From: Haliea sp. E1-2-M8
Lineage (GTDB): Bacteria > Pseudomonadota > Gammaproteobacteria > Pseudomonadales > Halieaceae
Reading direction: 5' to 3'
NCBI RefSeq assembly: GCF_030649675.1
Contig: NZ_JAUTDR010000008.1
Location: 1 to 64,000 of the forward strand
DNA: 64,000 bases
Part shown: one piece after another, positions 56,926-64,000 of the stretch
Layout of the letters: every line of letters starts with the position of its first letter
Position numbering within the stretch: the stretch's first letter is position 1
Notes under the pieces: generated by a model
The model's database searches: none
Told to the model about the DNA's origin: nothing
What the model saw: the letters and a program-made list of their open reading frames with translations, nothing else
Position numbers and translations under genes: made by a program

Positions 56926-59238
56926 ATGTCCAGCAAATCGAGTTTACGTAACCGCTATTTTCAGTCGCTACTCACCTCCACCGCGCTCATTTCCGCCAGC
57001 ACTGTCAGCACCGGGGTGTCTGCCCAGGAGCCGGTTCAACAGGCCAACCAGAGCGGTGCCCTTGAAGAGATCGTTGTCCGCGGCGTTGCTCGCAAGTTTC
57101 GCCCGGAAGAGCAGAACTCCGCAACCGGCCTGAACATGGCGCTGATTGACACGCCGCAGTCGGTCACGGTCATTACTCCGGAAATGATGAACACCATCAA
57201 TGCCAAATCCGCCTACGAGGCCACCGATATGGTCCCCGGCGTGCAGCGCTCCGGTTTCGGCTTCGGTTTCGAGCAGATCGTGATGCGAGGAATTTTCAAC
57301 AGCACTCATCGCGTGAACAACATCCTCCTCGGCAACGACCTGACCTCAATTGACTCCTACGCTGCCGAGCGTCTGGAGATCGTTCGCGGCCCGGCGACCG
57401 TCCTCTATGGCGTCACCGGCTCGTTCGGCGGTGAGATCAACTCGATCCTGAAAAAACCGCTGCGCACCCCAAGAGCGGAGGTCGGTGCAGAATTCGGCAG
57501 TTATGACACGCAGAATTACTCCATTGATCTCGGTGGCCCCCTCAATGACGCAGGCACCGTCTCGGGGCGCCTGGTTGCCAAATACGGCGAATATGACCTG
57601 CCGCTCGACATCGACGGCGAAGATTTCCCCAACTACCAGTTCATGGTGATGGGTGCAGTGGCCTGGGATATCGCACCGATGACAACCCTGCGGGTGAGCT
57701 ATTTGCACCAGGAACGCAACATGGATCCATGGGATGGTGGAGCTCTCGTCGAAAACCCCGACGGCACGCTGGCCATGCCCAATGCGGATCCCGAACAGTG
57801 GTACTTCTCCCATCCGGACCAGTCCAAGGAAACGCTGGACATGGAATTCGGCATTGTTGAGCTCGAACACCAGCTCGCCAGCGGCTGGAACTCCACCACC
57901 CAGCTGGCCTGGAACAAATACGATGAGGACCTCTCCTACTTCTATCCATTCGGCCCGTTTGGTGCGTACTCGCTGGGCGATGATGAAATCTACATCTACA
58001 CCTACGATGTTGAGCGCGACGGCGAGGAACTCACGCTGCGCCAGTCACTGGGTGGCGATTTCGACCTGTTCGACAAGAACCATGAGTTCTTTCTCGCGGC
58101 AGAATATAGCGACAATCAGGATCCGGACCGTTTCCAGCTGCTGAACTCGGCCTTCCAGGGCTTTGGCACCATTGACATGTACGGCGCCGGCTACGACGGT
58201 CAGCCGCGCTTTGCCGACGGCTCCGAATTCAATCCGATCTCGGGTAATCGCGAGGCAATACTCGGTGTGCGGCAGGAGTTGCTCGACGAAACGGAAGACC
58301 TGTTGCTGAGTGCGCAGGTGCTGCTCAACCCGACCGAACGACTGCAGCTGATGTTCGGTGTGCTCTATCAGAAGAACAACAGCACCACAACCATTCCGAT
58401 TAACTCCGGTGTTGTGAACAATCCGCCGGAAGTGACCAAAGTCGGCTTCGAAGAAGAGGTGTACCGCTTTGGCGCCACCTACGACATCGTCGACGATCTG
58501 GGCTTTGTTGACGATGCGCGGGTCTACTACAGCTACAGCGAGGGCTTTGAGCCGCAGATCTTCAATGATGCCGACGGCAATTCGGTGAGTGCGCCGCAGA
58601 AGATGGAGCAACACGAAATCGGCTTAAAAACCGAGATGTTCGACGGCGCGGTGGCGACCTCGCTGGCTCTGTACGACTATGAGATCACCAACATAGAAGT
58701 CTCCAGCGCGTTCCTCGGGTCCTTTGGCGGTTTCGGCAGTACCGTCCTGGAAGGTCTCCAGGAGGCTACCGGGGTTGAGGCCGAAATCATCGGCGAGATC
58801 CTGCCGGGCTGGAACGTCTCCGCAAACTACGCCTGGTCCGACATCGACATCGTCGACCCCAACAGTGGCTCGGCACCGCCACGGACCACCCCGGAGCATT
58901 CCGGCGCCATCATCACTACCTACGAGTTCCTCGAGGGCTCCATGGCGGGACTGCGCGTTGGCGCCACGCTCAAGATCAGCGGTGACTACAGCTTCATCGA
59001 CGGTCCGACCAACGTCGGCCGCTTCGGTGCACTGGAAGACGGCGCTCACGAGCGCCTTGATCTGCATGCATCCTATGCACCGCGTTCGGGCCAGTTGGAG
59101 AATTTCGAGTTCTACGCGAATTTCAACAACGTGTTTGACGAGGACATCATGGTGGCCAAGCAGGGCAACCCGGGCTACGGCATCATGTTCATCGATCAGC
59201 AGCGCATGACCGTGGGCATGCGCTACATCCTCGAATGA
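56926..59238 (+). CDS. TonB-dependent outer membrane receptor (siderophore-receptor type)
   Basis: A ligand-gated outer membrane transporter energised by TonB. The 770-residue protein has a signal peptide (likely cut after VSA, residue 33), a TonB-box-like LEEIVVRG (46-53), and a plug domain. The plug region contains DTPQSVTVITPEMMNTINAK and the ERLEIVRGPATVLYG motif. A beta-barrel follows, ending in an aromatic-rich strand (MRYILE). The plug resembles ferric siderophore receptors, but the ligand is unknown and no siderophore genes are near. Residues about 328-370 are rich in Tyr flanked by Asp/Glu (for example KYDEDLSYFY and DDEIYIYTYDVERDGE). The stop overlaps the hydrolase start (ATGATG), so receptor and hydrolase are translationally linked. 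Confidence 0.93.
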   Translation: MSSKSSLRNRYFQSLLTSTALISASTVSTGVSAQEPVQQANQSGALEEIVVRGVARKFRPEEQNSATGLNMALIDTPQSVTVITPEMMNTINAKSAYEATDMVPGVQRSGFGFGFEQIVMRGIFNSTHRVNNILLGNDLTSIDSYAAERLEIVRGPATVLYGVTGSFGGEINSILKKPLRTPRAEVGAEFGSYDTQNYSIDLGGPLNDAGTVSGRLVAKYGEYDLPLDIDGEDFPNYQFMVMGAVAWDIAPMTTLRVSYLHQERNMDPWDGGALVENPDGTLAMPNADPEQWYFSHPDQSKETLDMEFGIVELEHQLASGWNSTTQLAWNKYDEDLSYFYPFGPFGAYSLGDDEIYIYTYDVERDGEELTLRQSLGGDFDLFDKNHEFFLAAEYSDNQDPDRFQLLNSAFQGFGTIDMYGAGYDGQPRFADGSEFNPISGNREAILGVRQELLDETEDLLLSAQVLLNPTERLQLMFGVLYQKNNSTTTIPINSGVVNNPPEVTKVGFEEEVYRFGATYDIVDDLGFVDDARVYYSYSEGFEPQIFNDADGNSVSAPQKMEQHEIGLKTEMFDGAVATSLALYDYEITNIEVSSAFLGSFGGFGSTVLEGLQEATGVEAEIIGEILPGWNVSANYAWSDIDIVDPNSGSAPPRTTPEHSGAIITTYEFLEGSMAGLRVGATLKISGDYSFIDGPTNVGRFGALEDGAHERLDLHASYAPRSGQLENFEFYANFNNVFDEDIMVAKQGNPGYGIMFIDQQRMTVGMRYILE

Positions 59239-60749
59239 TGGGCCCTGTGCGCAGCATGACGCGAGCCGCACGGGGCAGTTTCTGCCTGCTCCTCGCGCTG
59301 TCGTTCGCCGTTCCGGCGGGCGCCAGCTACGGGATCTACGTGGGGCGCGAGCTCACGGCCGATGGCAGTGTGCTGCTGGGCGGCACCGGCGAGGAGGTCT
59401 CCAGTCACTGGCTGGAGATCGTTCCCGCCGGAACTCACCCCGAGGATGCCACGATCTCCGTTGGCGTCGACGAGCGCGCCAACTACCCGGGCGAGTTCAT
59501 CGAGATTCCGCAGGCCCCCCGGACCGCGAAATACATCACGATGAACTACACCGACTACGAGGGTTTTCCTCCGCCGCTGACCAACGGCGGACTCAACGAG
59601 CACGGTGTCGCCGCGCGTGATATATGGGCTCCCTCACGACCTGAGCTCGCCGCAATGACCCCCGAGCCTCAGCGCGGCCCCAACTATTCGGATCTCTCCC
59701 GCATCGCCGTAGAGCGTGCCAGCAGCGCCCGCGAAGCGGTGGCAATCATCGGTGCGCTCATGGATGAGTACGGCTATTCCACCTACGGTGGCAATTCGCA
59801 TCTGTTTGCGGACGCGAAGGAGGGCTGGGTGGTACTCAACTTCGCCGGTGGTCAGGGCCTGTGGATCGCGCAGCGTCTGGGCCCTGATGAAGTACGCATG
59901 TCCTACCCCGGCTACATTCACGAGGTACCACTGGACTACCGCGAACGCGACGACTGGATGGGCTCGGAAAACTTCACCTCCTTCGCCGTGGAGCAGGGCT
60001 GGTGGGATCCCGAATCCGGTGAGCCCTTTGACGCCAATGCGGTTTACGGCAATGGTGAAGGTCGCTCCGAAGGTGTACGCATCATCGAGGCACGACTGCG
60101 CGAGCAGGCGAAGGATGGCGGTGTCACACTGCGGCAGATGATGGACGCGGTGCGCGATCCGCTGATTTCGTCCGACGCTGCAGGCTACGGACAGGTAGCC
60201 CACATCCGTCAGCGGGATCCGCATCCGGAGCTGAAGATGCTCTGGGTGGCGCCTACCGGCTCGGTGACGGCACCCTTTGTTCCCTACTGGATTGCCGGGT
60301 CCGAGGTGCTGCCGGAGTTCGGCAAGCACCGCTACCTGACCAAGGGCCAGGCCTCGACCTTCGTCCGTCCGGACTTCGCGATTCAGGAGGCATCCCGCTT
60401 CGCAGGGCGACTGTTCAAGCGTTTGATGTACTACACCTGCGATGCCCCGGCGCGATTCCTGCCCGAGGTGACCGAGGCGCTGACGGCGTTCGAGAACCAG
60501 AGCATGGAACAGGCGAATGCCATTGAGGCGCGCTCGCTGGCGCTGTTCAAGGCGGGTGAGCCCGAGCTGGCGCGAGGCGTGATCGACGACTATTCATCAG
60601 CCCGGGCCCGGGCGGCGCTGGAACTGGGTGGCGCTCTGCTGGGCAGCATCGAGGCCCGGCACCGGCTGCTGGAGGGTCTGCAGGCCCCCGTGGACACGCG
60701 CGAAATTGGCACCCGCCACGGCCCCTATGTGAACTGCCGCATCGACTGA
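59235..60749 (+). CDS. Secreted C69 (U34) dipeptidase-like Ntn-hydrolase 1
   Basis: Family C69 enzymes are N-terminal-nucleophile amidases that cleave dipeptides or acyl amides; the usual nucleophile is an N-terminal Cys. This 504-residue protein has a signal peptide ending AVPAGA, followed at once by Ser31-Tyr-Gly-Ile-Tyr-Val-Gly, then TADGSVLLGGTGEE, which aligns with the family VGKxATxDGS region. No Cys lies at the nucleophile place. Cleavage after AGA would leave Ser31 as a new N-terminus, able in principle to act as the nucleophile (inference). Other family-like stretches are LTNGGLNEHGVAARDIW and GGNSHLFADAKEGWVVLNFA. It is coupled to the receptor gene and convergent with sulfotransferase 2. 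Confidence 0.83.
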   Translation: MMGPVRSMTRAARGSFCLLLALSFAVPAGASYGIYVGRELTADGSVLLGGTGEEVSSHWLEIVPAGTHPEDATISVGVDERANYPGEFIEIPQAPRTAKYITMNYTDYEGFPPPLTNGGLNEHGVAARDIWAPSRPELAAMTPEPQRGPNYSDLSRIAVERASSAREAVAIIGALMDEYGYSTYGGNSHLFADAKEGWVVLNFAGGQGLWIAQRLGPDEVRMSYPGYIHEVPLDYRERDDWMGSENFTSFAVEQGWWDPESGEPFDANAVYGNGEGRSEGVRIIEARLREQAKDGGVTLRQMMDAVRDPLISSDAAGYGQVAHIRQRDPHPELKMLWVAPTGSVTAPFVPYWIAGSEVLPEFGKHRYLTKGQASTFVRPDFAIQEASRFAGRLFKRLMYYTCDAPARFLPEVTEALTAFENQSMEQANAIEARSLALFKAGEPELARGVIDDYSSARARAALELGGALLGSIEARHRLLEGLQAPVDTREIGTRHGPYVNCRID

Positions 60750-60772
60750 TGGGTCAACCCGCCCGGGGCCGC

Positions 60773-62464
60773 TCAGGCAGCGTCCCCGGGCGGCAGTATC
60801 GGCGCCAGGATCTTTCGCAGCGGCGCCAGCTCTTCCTCGTAATTGCGCCAGCGCTGGACCGAACCGCGATAGATCGGCTGTCGGACCTGCCAGCGACTGG
60901 GCGTGCGCACCCCGCGCTCGGTGCGATGGAAATCCAGGCAGGCGGCTTCCCATTCCAGACCGCAGTGCTGCAACAGCCTCTGTACCTGACCCTCCGTGTC
61001 TTCCACCATGGCTTCATAGGGTAGATTCAGGATCTCGATCGGCAGCACCTCCTGCCAGTGCTGCATCAGCCGGTGATAATCCAGATAGTACCGCCCCAGA
61101 GTGTCGAGTCGATTGGCGAAATGGATCTGGTCGGCGAAGCTGGTGAAGTAGCAGGACAGGCAGTTGTCCAGTGGATGGCGCTGGCAGTGCACCACCTTGG
61201 CGCCGGGAAACAGCAGTGCGATCACGCCCAGGTGCATGAAGTTGAACGGCAGCTTGTCGGTAATGCGGTCGGCGCTGGTGGAGACCTTGTCCAACTGCTC
61301 CAGATAGCGCCGGCCCATGCGCCGCAGGGCCACGCGCCCGGTGGTCAGCAAGCCCTCCGGGTACGGCTCGCCGGAGCGCGACAGCTCACCGATCTGATAG
61401 CTCACTTTCAGCAGCATCGACATCTCGCCCCCGGCAGCGACCCGGGAATGGCTCGCCAGGATCTGTTCGGTCAGCGTGGTCCCGGAGCGGGGCATGCCGA
61501 CCACGAAGATCGGACGCTCCGATGTGAGGCCGGAATCGACAGCCCCGGCGTAGAATGACCGGTCCAGCGTGCTAATCAGTCGATCAATGGCGCGACTGTA
61601 ACCGTCGCTATCGAAGGGGTCGCGTGCGGCCTGGACGTCGTAGCCCCGCTGCAAATGCTGGAAGGCCTTGTGGTACTCGCCGGCACGGTCCGCATGATAA
61701 CCCAGGGCAATGTTCAGCCGGATGCGGCCGTCCTCCGGCGTTGCCGGATTCCCGGCCAGTCGCTGTGCCGTTGCCACCCACTCCGGGGCGACCTCACCCT
61801 CGCGCATCTGCAGCAGCCGGGACAGCGCCAACGGGCTCTCCGGCTCCCGGCGCAGGATGGCGAGGTACTGCATCCGCGCCTGTCGGAAGCGGCCAGCAGA
61901 CTCGCAAGCGTCCCCCAGGCCGAGGCGAATGCGCGGGTCGTCCGGATCTAGCTTCAGCGCCTCCTGGAACGTATCGATCGCCGCTGCCACGTCACCGCTC
62001 TTGATCTGCACATCGGCGAGCACTCGTAGCGGCCCCGGCTGTCCCGGCCGCAGCGTCACCAGCTTTTCCAGCAGCGGCCGGGCCTGGTCAAAGCGGCTCA
62101 ATTGTCGCAGGGCCTGGGCCAGGTTGTTGAGGGCGTCGGGGTGCTCCGGGGCCAGCTTCAGCGCTCTGGAGAAGGGCTCGAGAGCCTCCTGGGGCGCATC
62201 TGCCTTGACCCGGACACTGCCCAGGTCGCTCCAGGCGTTGGCGTTGCGCGGCTCGATCGCAACCGACCGGGACAGCAGGCTGTCGGCCTCCTTCAGCCGG
62301 CCCTGTTGCAGCTCGGCCAGGCCCATGTAGTGCAGCGCCTGCCAGTGCTCCGGCTCCGCGGCGAGAATACCCCCGTAGATCCGGGCCGCCGCCGCGACGT
62401 CGCCCCGGCGCTGGAGTTCGACGCCCTTGCGGACGCGGGCGTCCAGAGTCACAGGCTTGTTCAT
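60773..62464 (-). CDS. TPR-containing sulfotransferase 2 (tyrosylprotein sulfotransferase-like)
   Basis: The second sulfotransferase of the locus, 563 residues. About 15-300 is a longer array of TPR repeats (for example ALHYMGLAELQQGRLKEADS and ALNNLAQALRQLSRFDQARP). The sulfotransferase domain has VVGMPRSGTTLTEQILASHS (321-340), Gly-Gly-Glu at 345-347, and the 3'-phosphate region CQRHPLDNCLSCYFTSFA. Near the C-terminus a basic segment VRTPSRWQVRQPIYRGSVQR resembles the end of other TPR-sulfotransferases. It shares the domain plan of sulfotransferase 1 but is clearly diverged. There is no signal peptide. Its start overlaps the stop of hydrolase 2 (TGATG), so it is made together with a secreted hydrolase. 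Confidence 0.86.
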   Translation of the reverse strand: MNKPVTLDARVRKGVELQRRGDVAAAARIYGGILAAEPEHWQALHYMGLAELQQGRLKEADSLLSRSVAIEPRNANAWSDLGSVRVKADAPQEALEPFSRALKLAPEHPDALNNLAQALRQLSRFDQARPLLEKLVTLRPGQPGPLRVLADVQIKSGDVAAAIDTFQEALKLDPDDPRIRLGLGDACESAGRFRQARMQYLAILRREPESPLALSRLLQMREGEVAPEWVATAQRLAGNPATPEDGRIRLNIALGYHADRAGEYHKAFQHLQRGYDVQAARDPFDSDGYSRAIDRLISTLDRSFYAGAVDSGLTSERPIFVVGMPRSGTTLTEQILASHSRVAAGGEMSMLLKVSYQIGELSRSGEPYPEGLLTTGRVALRRMGRRYLEQLDKVSTSADRITDKLPFNFMHLGVIALLFPGAKVVHCQRHPLDNCLSCYFTSFADQIHFANRLDTLGRYYLDYHRLMQHWQEVLPIEILNLPYEAMVEDTEGQVQRLLQHCGLEWEAACLDFHRTERGVRTPSRWQVRQPIYRGSVQRWRNYEEELAPLRKILAPILPPGDAA

Positions 62465-63999
62465 CAGTCCCTGCCCCGGTCTGCTGGCACCCGATCGGGA
62501 TCGGCGCCGACCAGGCAGCTGACCGCCTGACCGCCATCGTTGATGTTGCCTGCCGCTGGTGCCGACGGAATGCCATGGCGCAGCCGCACTTCGGTGCCGA
62601 TGCCGGCCACCAGGTCACGGCCGATCGCCAGAGCCTCGGCGGCGCGTGCGTGGCTTTCCCGAGTGAGCATTGCCCGGGCGGTGTCGGGCTCGCCGGCGGC
62701 ATAAGCGAGGGCGGTTGCGCGCTCGACAGGTGGCAGGCCGGCGCGGATAGTGTCCTCGAAGGCCGTCAGGGTGGTCTGAACACGGTCGAGCTGTTCTTCA
62801 GGGAAGGCACAGGTGAAGTACATCAGGCGCTTGAACACCCGGCCGGCGAATTCCGTGGCCTCACGCAGCTGGAAGTCGGGGTTGATGAAGTCTGGCCCCG
62901 AGCCCTCGGTGAGATAGCGGTGCTGGCCGTACTCGGCTGGCACATCCCGGGTGCCGATCCACCAGGGCAGAAATGGTGCCGTCACCGAGCCGGTAGGGGC
63001 GATCCAGAGCAGCGCGAGGTCCGGGTGCGGCAGATCACTGCGCAGGTGGGCCACCTGGCCGTAGCCGGCGTGATCGTCGGCGATTCGCGGATCCCGAACC
63101 AGGCCCATCATCTCTTTCACGGTCACCGGCGCCAGCGCGCGCAGCTCCTCCTCCAGCATCTGCGGCGAGACATACTTGGTACCCGGGTGGCGCATGATTC
63201 CGCCAAGGCCATAGACCTCGTCGACATTGAAGGGCTGATCGGAATCCGGCGCATACCAGCCCTGCTCGACGGCGAAAGAGATCAGGTTGGGCGACCCCAT
63301 CCAGTCGTCGTGGTCGCGATAGTCCCCCGGGACGTCACCGATATAGCCAGGATAACTGACCCGGACGTCGTCCGGCCCCAGCCGCTCCGCGACCCAGAGC
63401 CCCTCTCCGCCGGCGAATTCCAGAACCACCCAGCCTTCGTTCTGGTCGGCGATCAGGTGCGAGTTGCCCCCGTAGGTGGTGTAGCCGTGCTGGTCGATCA
63501 GTGCGCCGATAATCGCCACCGCTTCGCGAGCGTTTGTTGCTCGCTCCAGGGCAATGCGGGCCAGGTCGCTATAGTTGGGCCCGGTCTGGCCAGGCGGCGT
63601 CATTGCCACCAGTTCCGGCCGGGACGGCGACCAGATATCGCGAATGGCGACCTGGTGTTCGTTGAGGCCACCGTTGGTGAGGGGCGCGGGGAAACCGGCG
63701 TAGCTGGTGTAGTTCATGGTTATGTAGCGGAAGGTCTCGCGAACCTGCGGAATCTCGATCAGACGTGCCGGCAGCGAGGCAAACTCTGTCGCGCCGACGG
63801 TGATCGTCGCGCCGCGGGCGTGGCTTTGCCGGGGGACGATCTCCAGCCAGTGACTGGACGGCTCCTCGCCCGTGCCGCCCAGCAGCACGCTACCGTCGGC
63901 CGTCAGGTTCTTGCCAACGTAATAACCATAACTGGCGCTCGCATCCGCAATGTTGATAGCCGCAAGCAGGATGAGCAGGTGGGGAATAAGTCGAATCAA
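62464..63999 (-). CDS. Secreted C69 dipeptidase-like Ntn-hydrolase 2 (start at the window edge)
   Basis: A close relative of hydrolase 1, about 511 residues from a TTG at 63999; the true start may lie beyond the window, so the 5' end is uncertain. A hydrophobic signal (LIPHLLILLAAINIADASA) is followed by Ser-Tyr-Gly-Tyr-Tyr-Val-Gly (residue 23 on), then LTADGSVLLGGTGEE. As in hydrolase 1, Ser rather than Cys sits where the nucleophile should be, right after an AxA-type cleavage site. Shared stretches include NGGLNEHQVAIRDIWSPSRP and GGNSHLIADQNEGWVVLEFA. Its C-terminal part is more diverged. The substrate is unknown. Confidence 0.8.
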   Translation of the reverse strand: MIRLIPHLLILLAAINIADASASYGYYVGKNLTADGSVLLGGTGEEPSSHWLEIVPRQSHARGATITVGATEFASLPARLIEIPQVRETFRYITMNYTSYAGFPAPLTNGGLNEHQVAIRDIWSPSRPELVAMTPPGQTGPNYSDLARIALERATNAREAVAIIGALIDQHGYTTYGGNSHLIADQNEGWVVLEFAGGEGLWVAERLGPDDVRVSYPGYIGDVPGDYRDHDDWMGSPNLISFAVEQGWYAPDSDQPFNVDEVYGLGGIMRHPGTKYVSPQMLEEELRALAPVTVKEMMGLVRDPRIADDHAGYGQVAHLRSDLPHPDLALLWIAPTGSVTAPFLPWWIGTRDVPAEYGQHRYLTEGSGPDFINPDFQLREATEFAGRVFKRLMYFTCAFPEEQLDRVQTTLTAFEDTIRAGLPPVERATALAYAAGEPDTARAMLTRESHARAAEALAIGRDLVAGIGTEVRLRHGIPSAPAAGNINDGGQAVSCLVGADPDRVPADRGRD

Positions 64000-64000
64000 G

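Overview
The window reads as a stretch of GC-rich gammaproteobacterial chromosome. Gene order, for example aspS-ruvCAB-ybgC-tolQRAB-pal-cpoB-queE-queC-tRNA-Lys and nadD-rsfS-rlmH-mrdA-rodA-mltB-rlpA-dacA-ybeD-lipB, matches Pseudomonas-like and Cellvibrionales-like genomes. A marine Halieaceae/Cellvibrionales-type organism is my inference from protein style and gene content; no rRNA or marker search was possible.

Layout. 1-0.8 kb: broken tyrosine recombinase, a duplicated tRNA 3' end and tRNA-Lys(UUU), a classic integration scar. 0.8-9.7 kb (minus): one tightly packed run ruvC-ruvA-ruvB-ybgC-tolQ-tolR-tolA-tolB-pal-cpoB-queE-queC, headed by a LexA/SOS box at 9661-9680. 9.7-12.5 kb (minus): aspS, an FmdB-type zinc ribbon protein and an HU protein with a lysine/alanine-rich N-terminal tail. 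12.8-20.6 kb (mostly plus): proS, a small lytic transglycosylase, divergent AraC and LuxR regulators, a PuuA-like glutamine synthetase homologue, a membrane acyl desaturase and glutathione peroxidase. 20.7-26.6 kb: prfC (minus) divergent from a two-gene RND efflux system. 26.7-29.0 kb: egtB-egtD for ergothioneine, visibly more A/T-rich than its neighbours. 29.0-42.4 kb (minus): a complete glycogen cluster malQ-glgB-glgX-glgP-glgC-pgm-glgA. 42.5-52.3 kb (minus): proA-nadD-rsfS-rlmH-mrdA-rodA-mltB-rlpA-dacA-ybeD-lipB, i.e. cell elongation, peptidoglycan trimming and lipoate attachment. 52.4-54.3 kb: a DsbA-fold isomerase-like protein, bfd and bfr behind a probable Fur box, and the CGFS glutaredoxin grxD.

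54.4-64 kb is the accessory part and the best candidate for an undescribed system. It holds two TPR-sulfotransferases resembling tyrosylprotein sulfotransferases, a trigger-factor homologue with the PPIase domain missing, a TonB-dependent receptor, and two C69/Ntn-hydrolase-like secreted proteins. In both hydrolase-like proteins the usual nucleophilic Cys appears to be a Ser that would be exposed by signal-peptidase cleavage. Translational overlaps pair trigger-factor-like with sulfotransferase 1, receptor with hydrolase 1, and hydrolase 2 with sulfotransferase 2. I suggest a pathway that makes, imports or processes a sulfated (poly)peptide, or sulfates an exported protein; this is inference from context.

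Feature starts were chosen from ribosome-binding sites, overlaps and family lengths; where I shortened a longer open frame the entry says so. No CRISPR array, complete insertion sequence, rRNA or recognisable riboswitch was seen.
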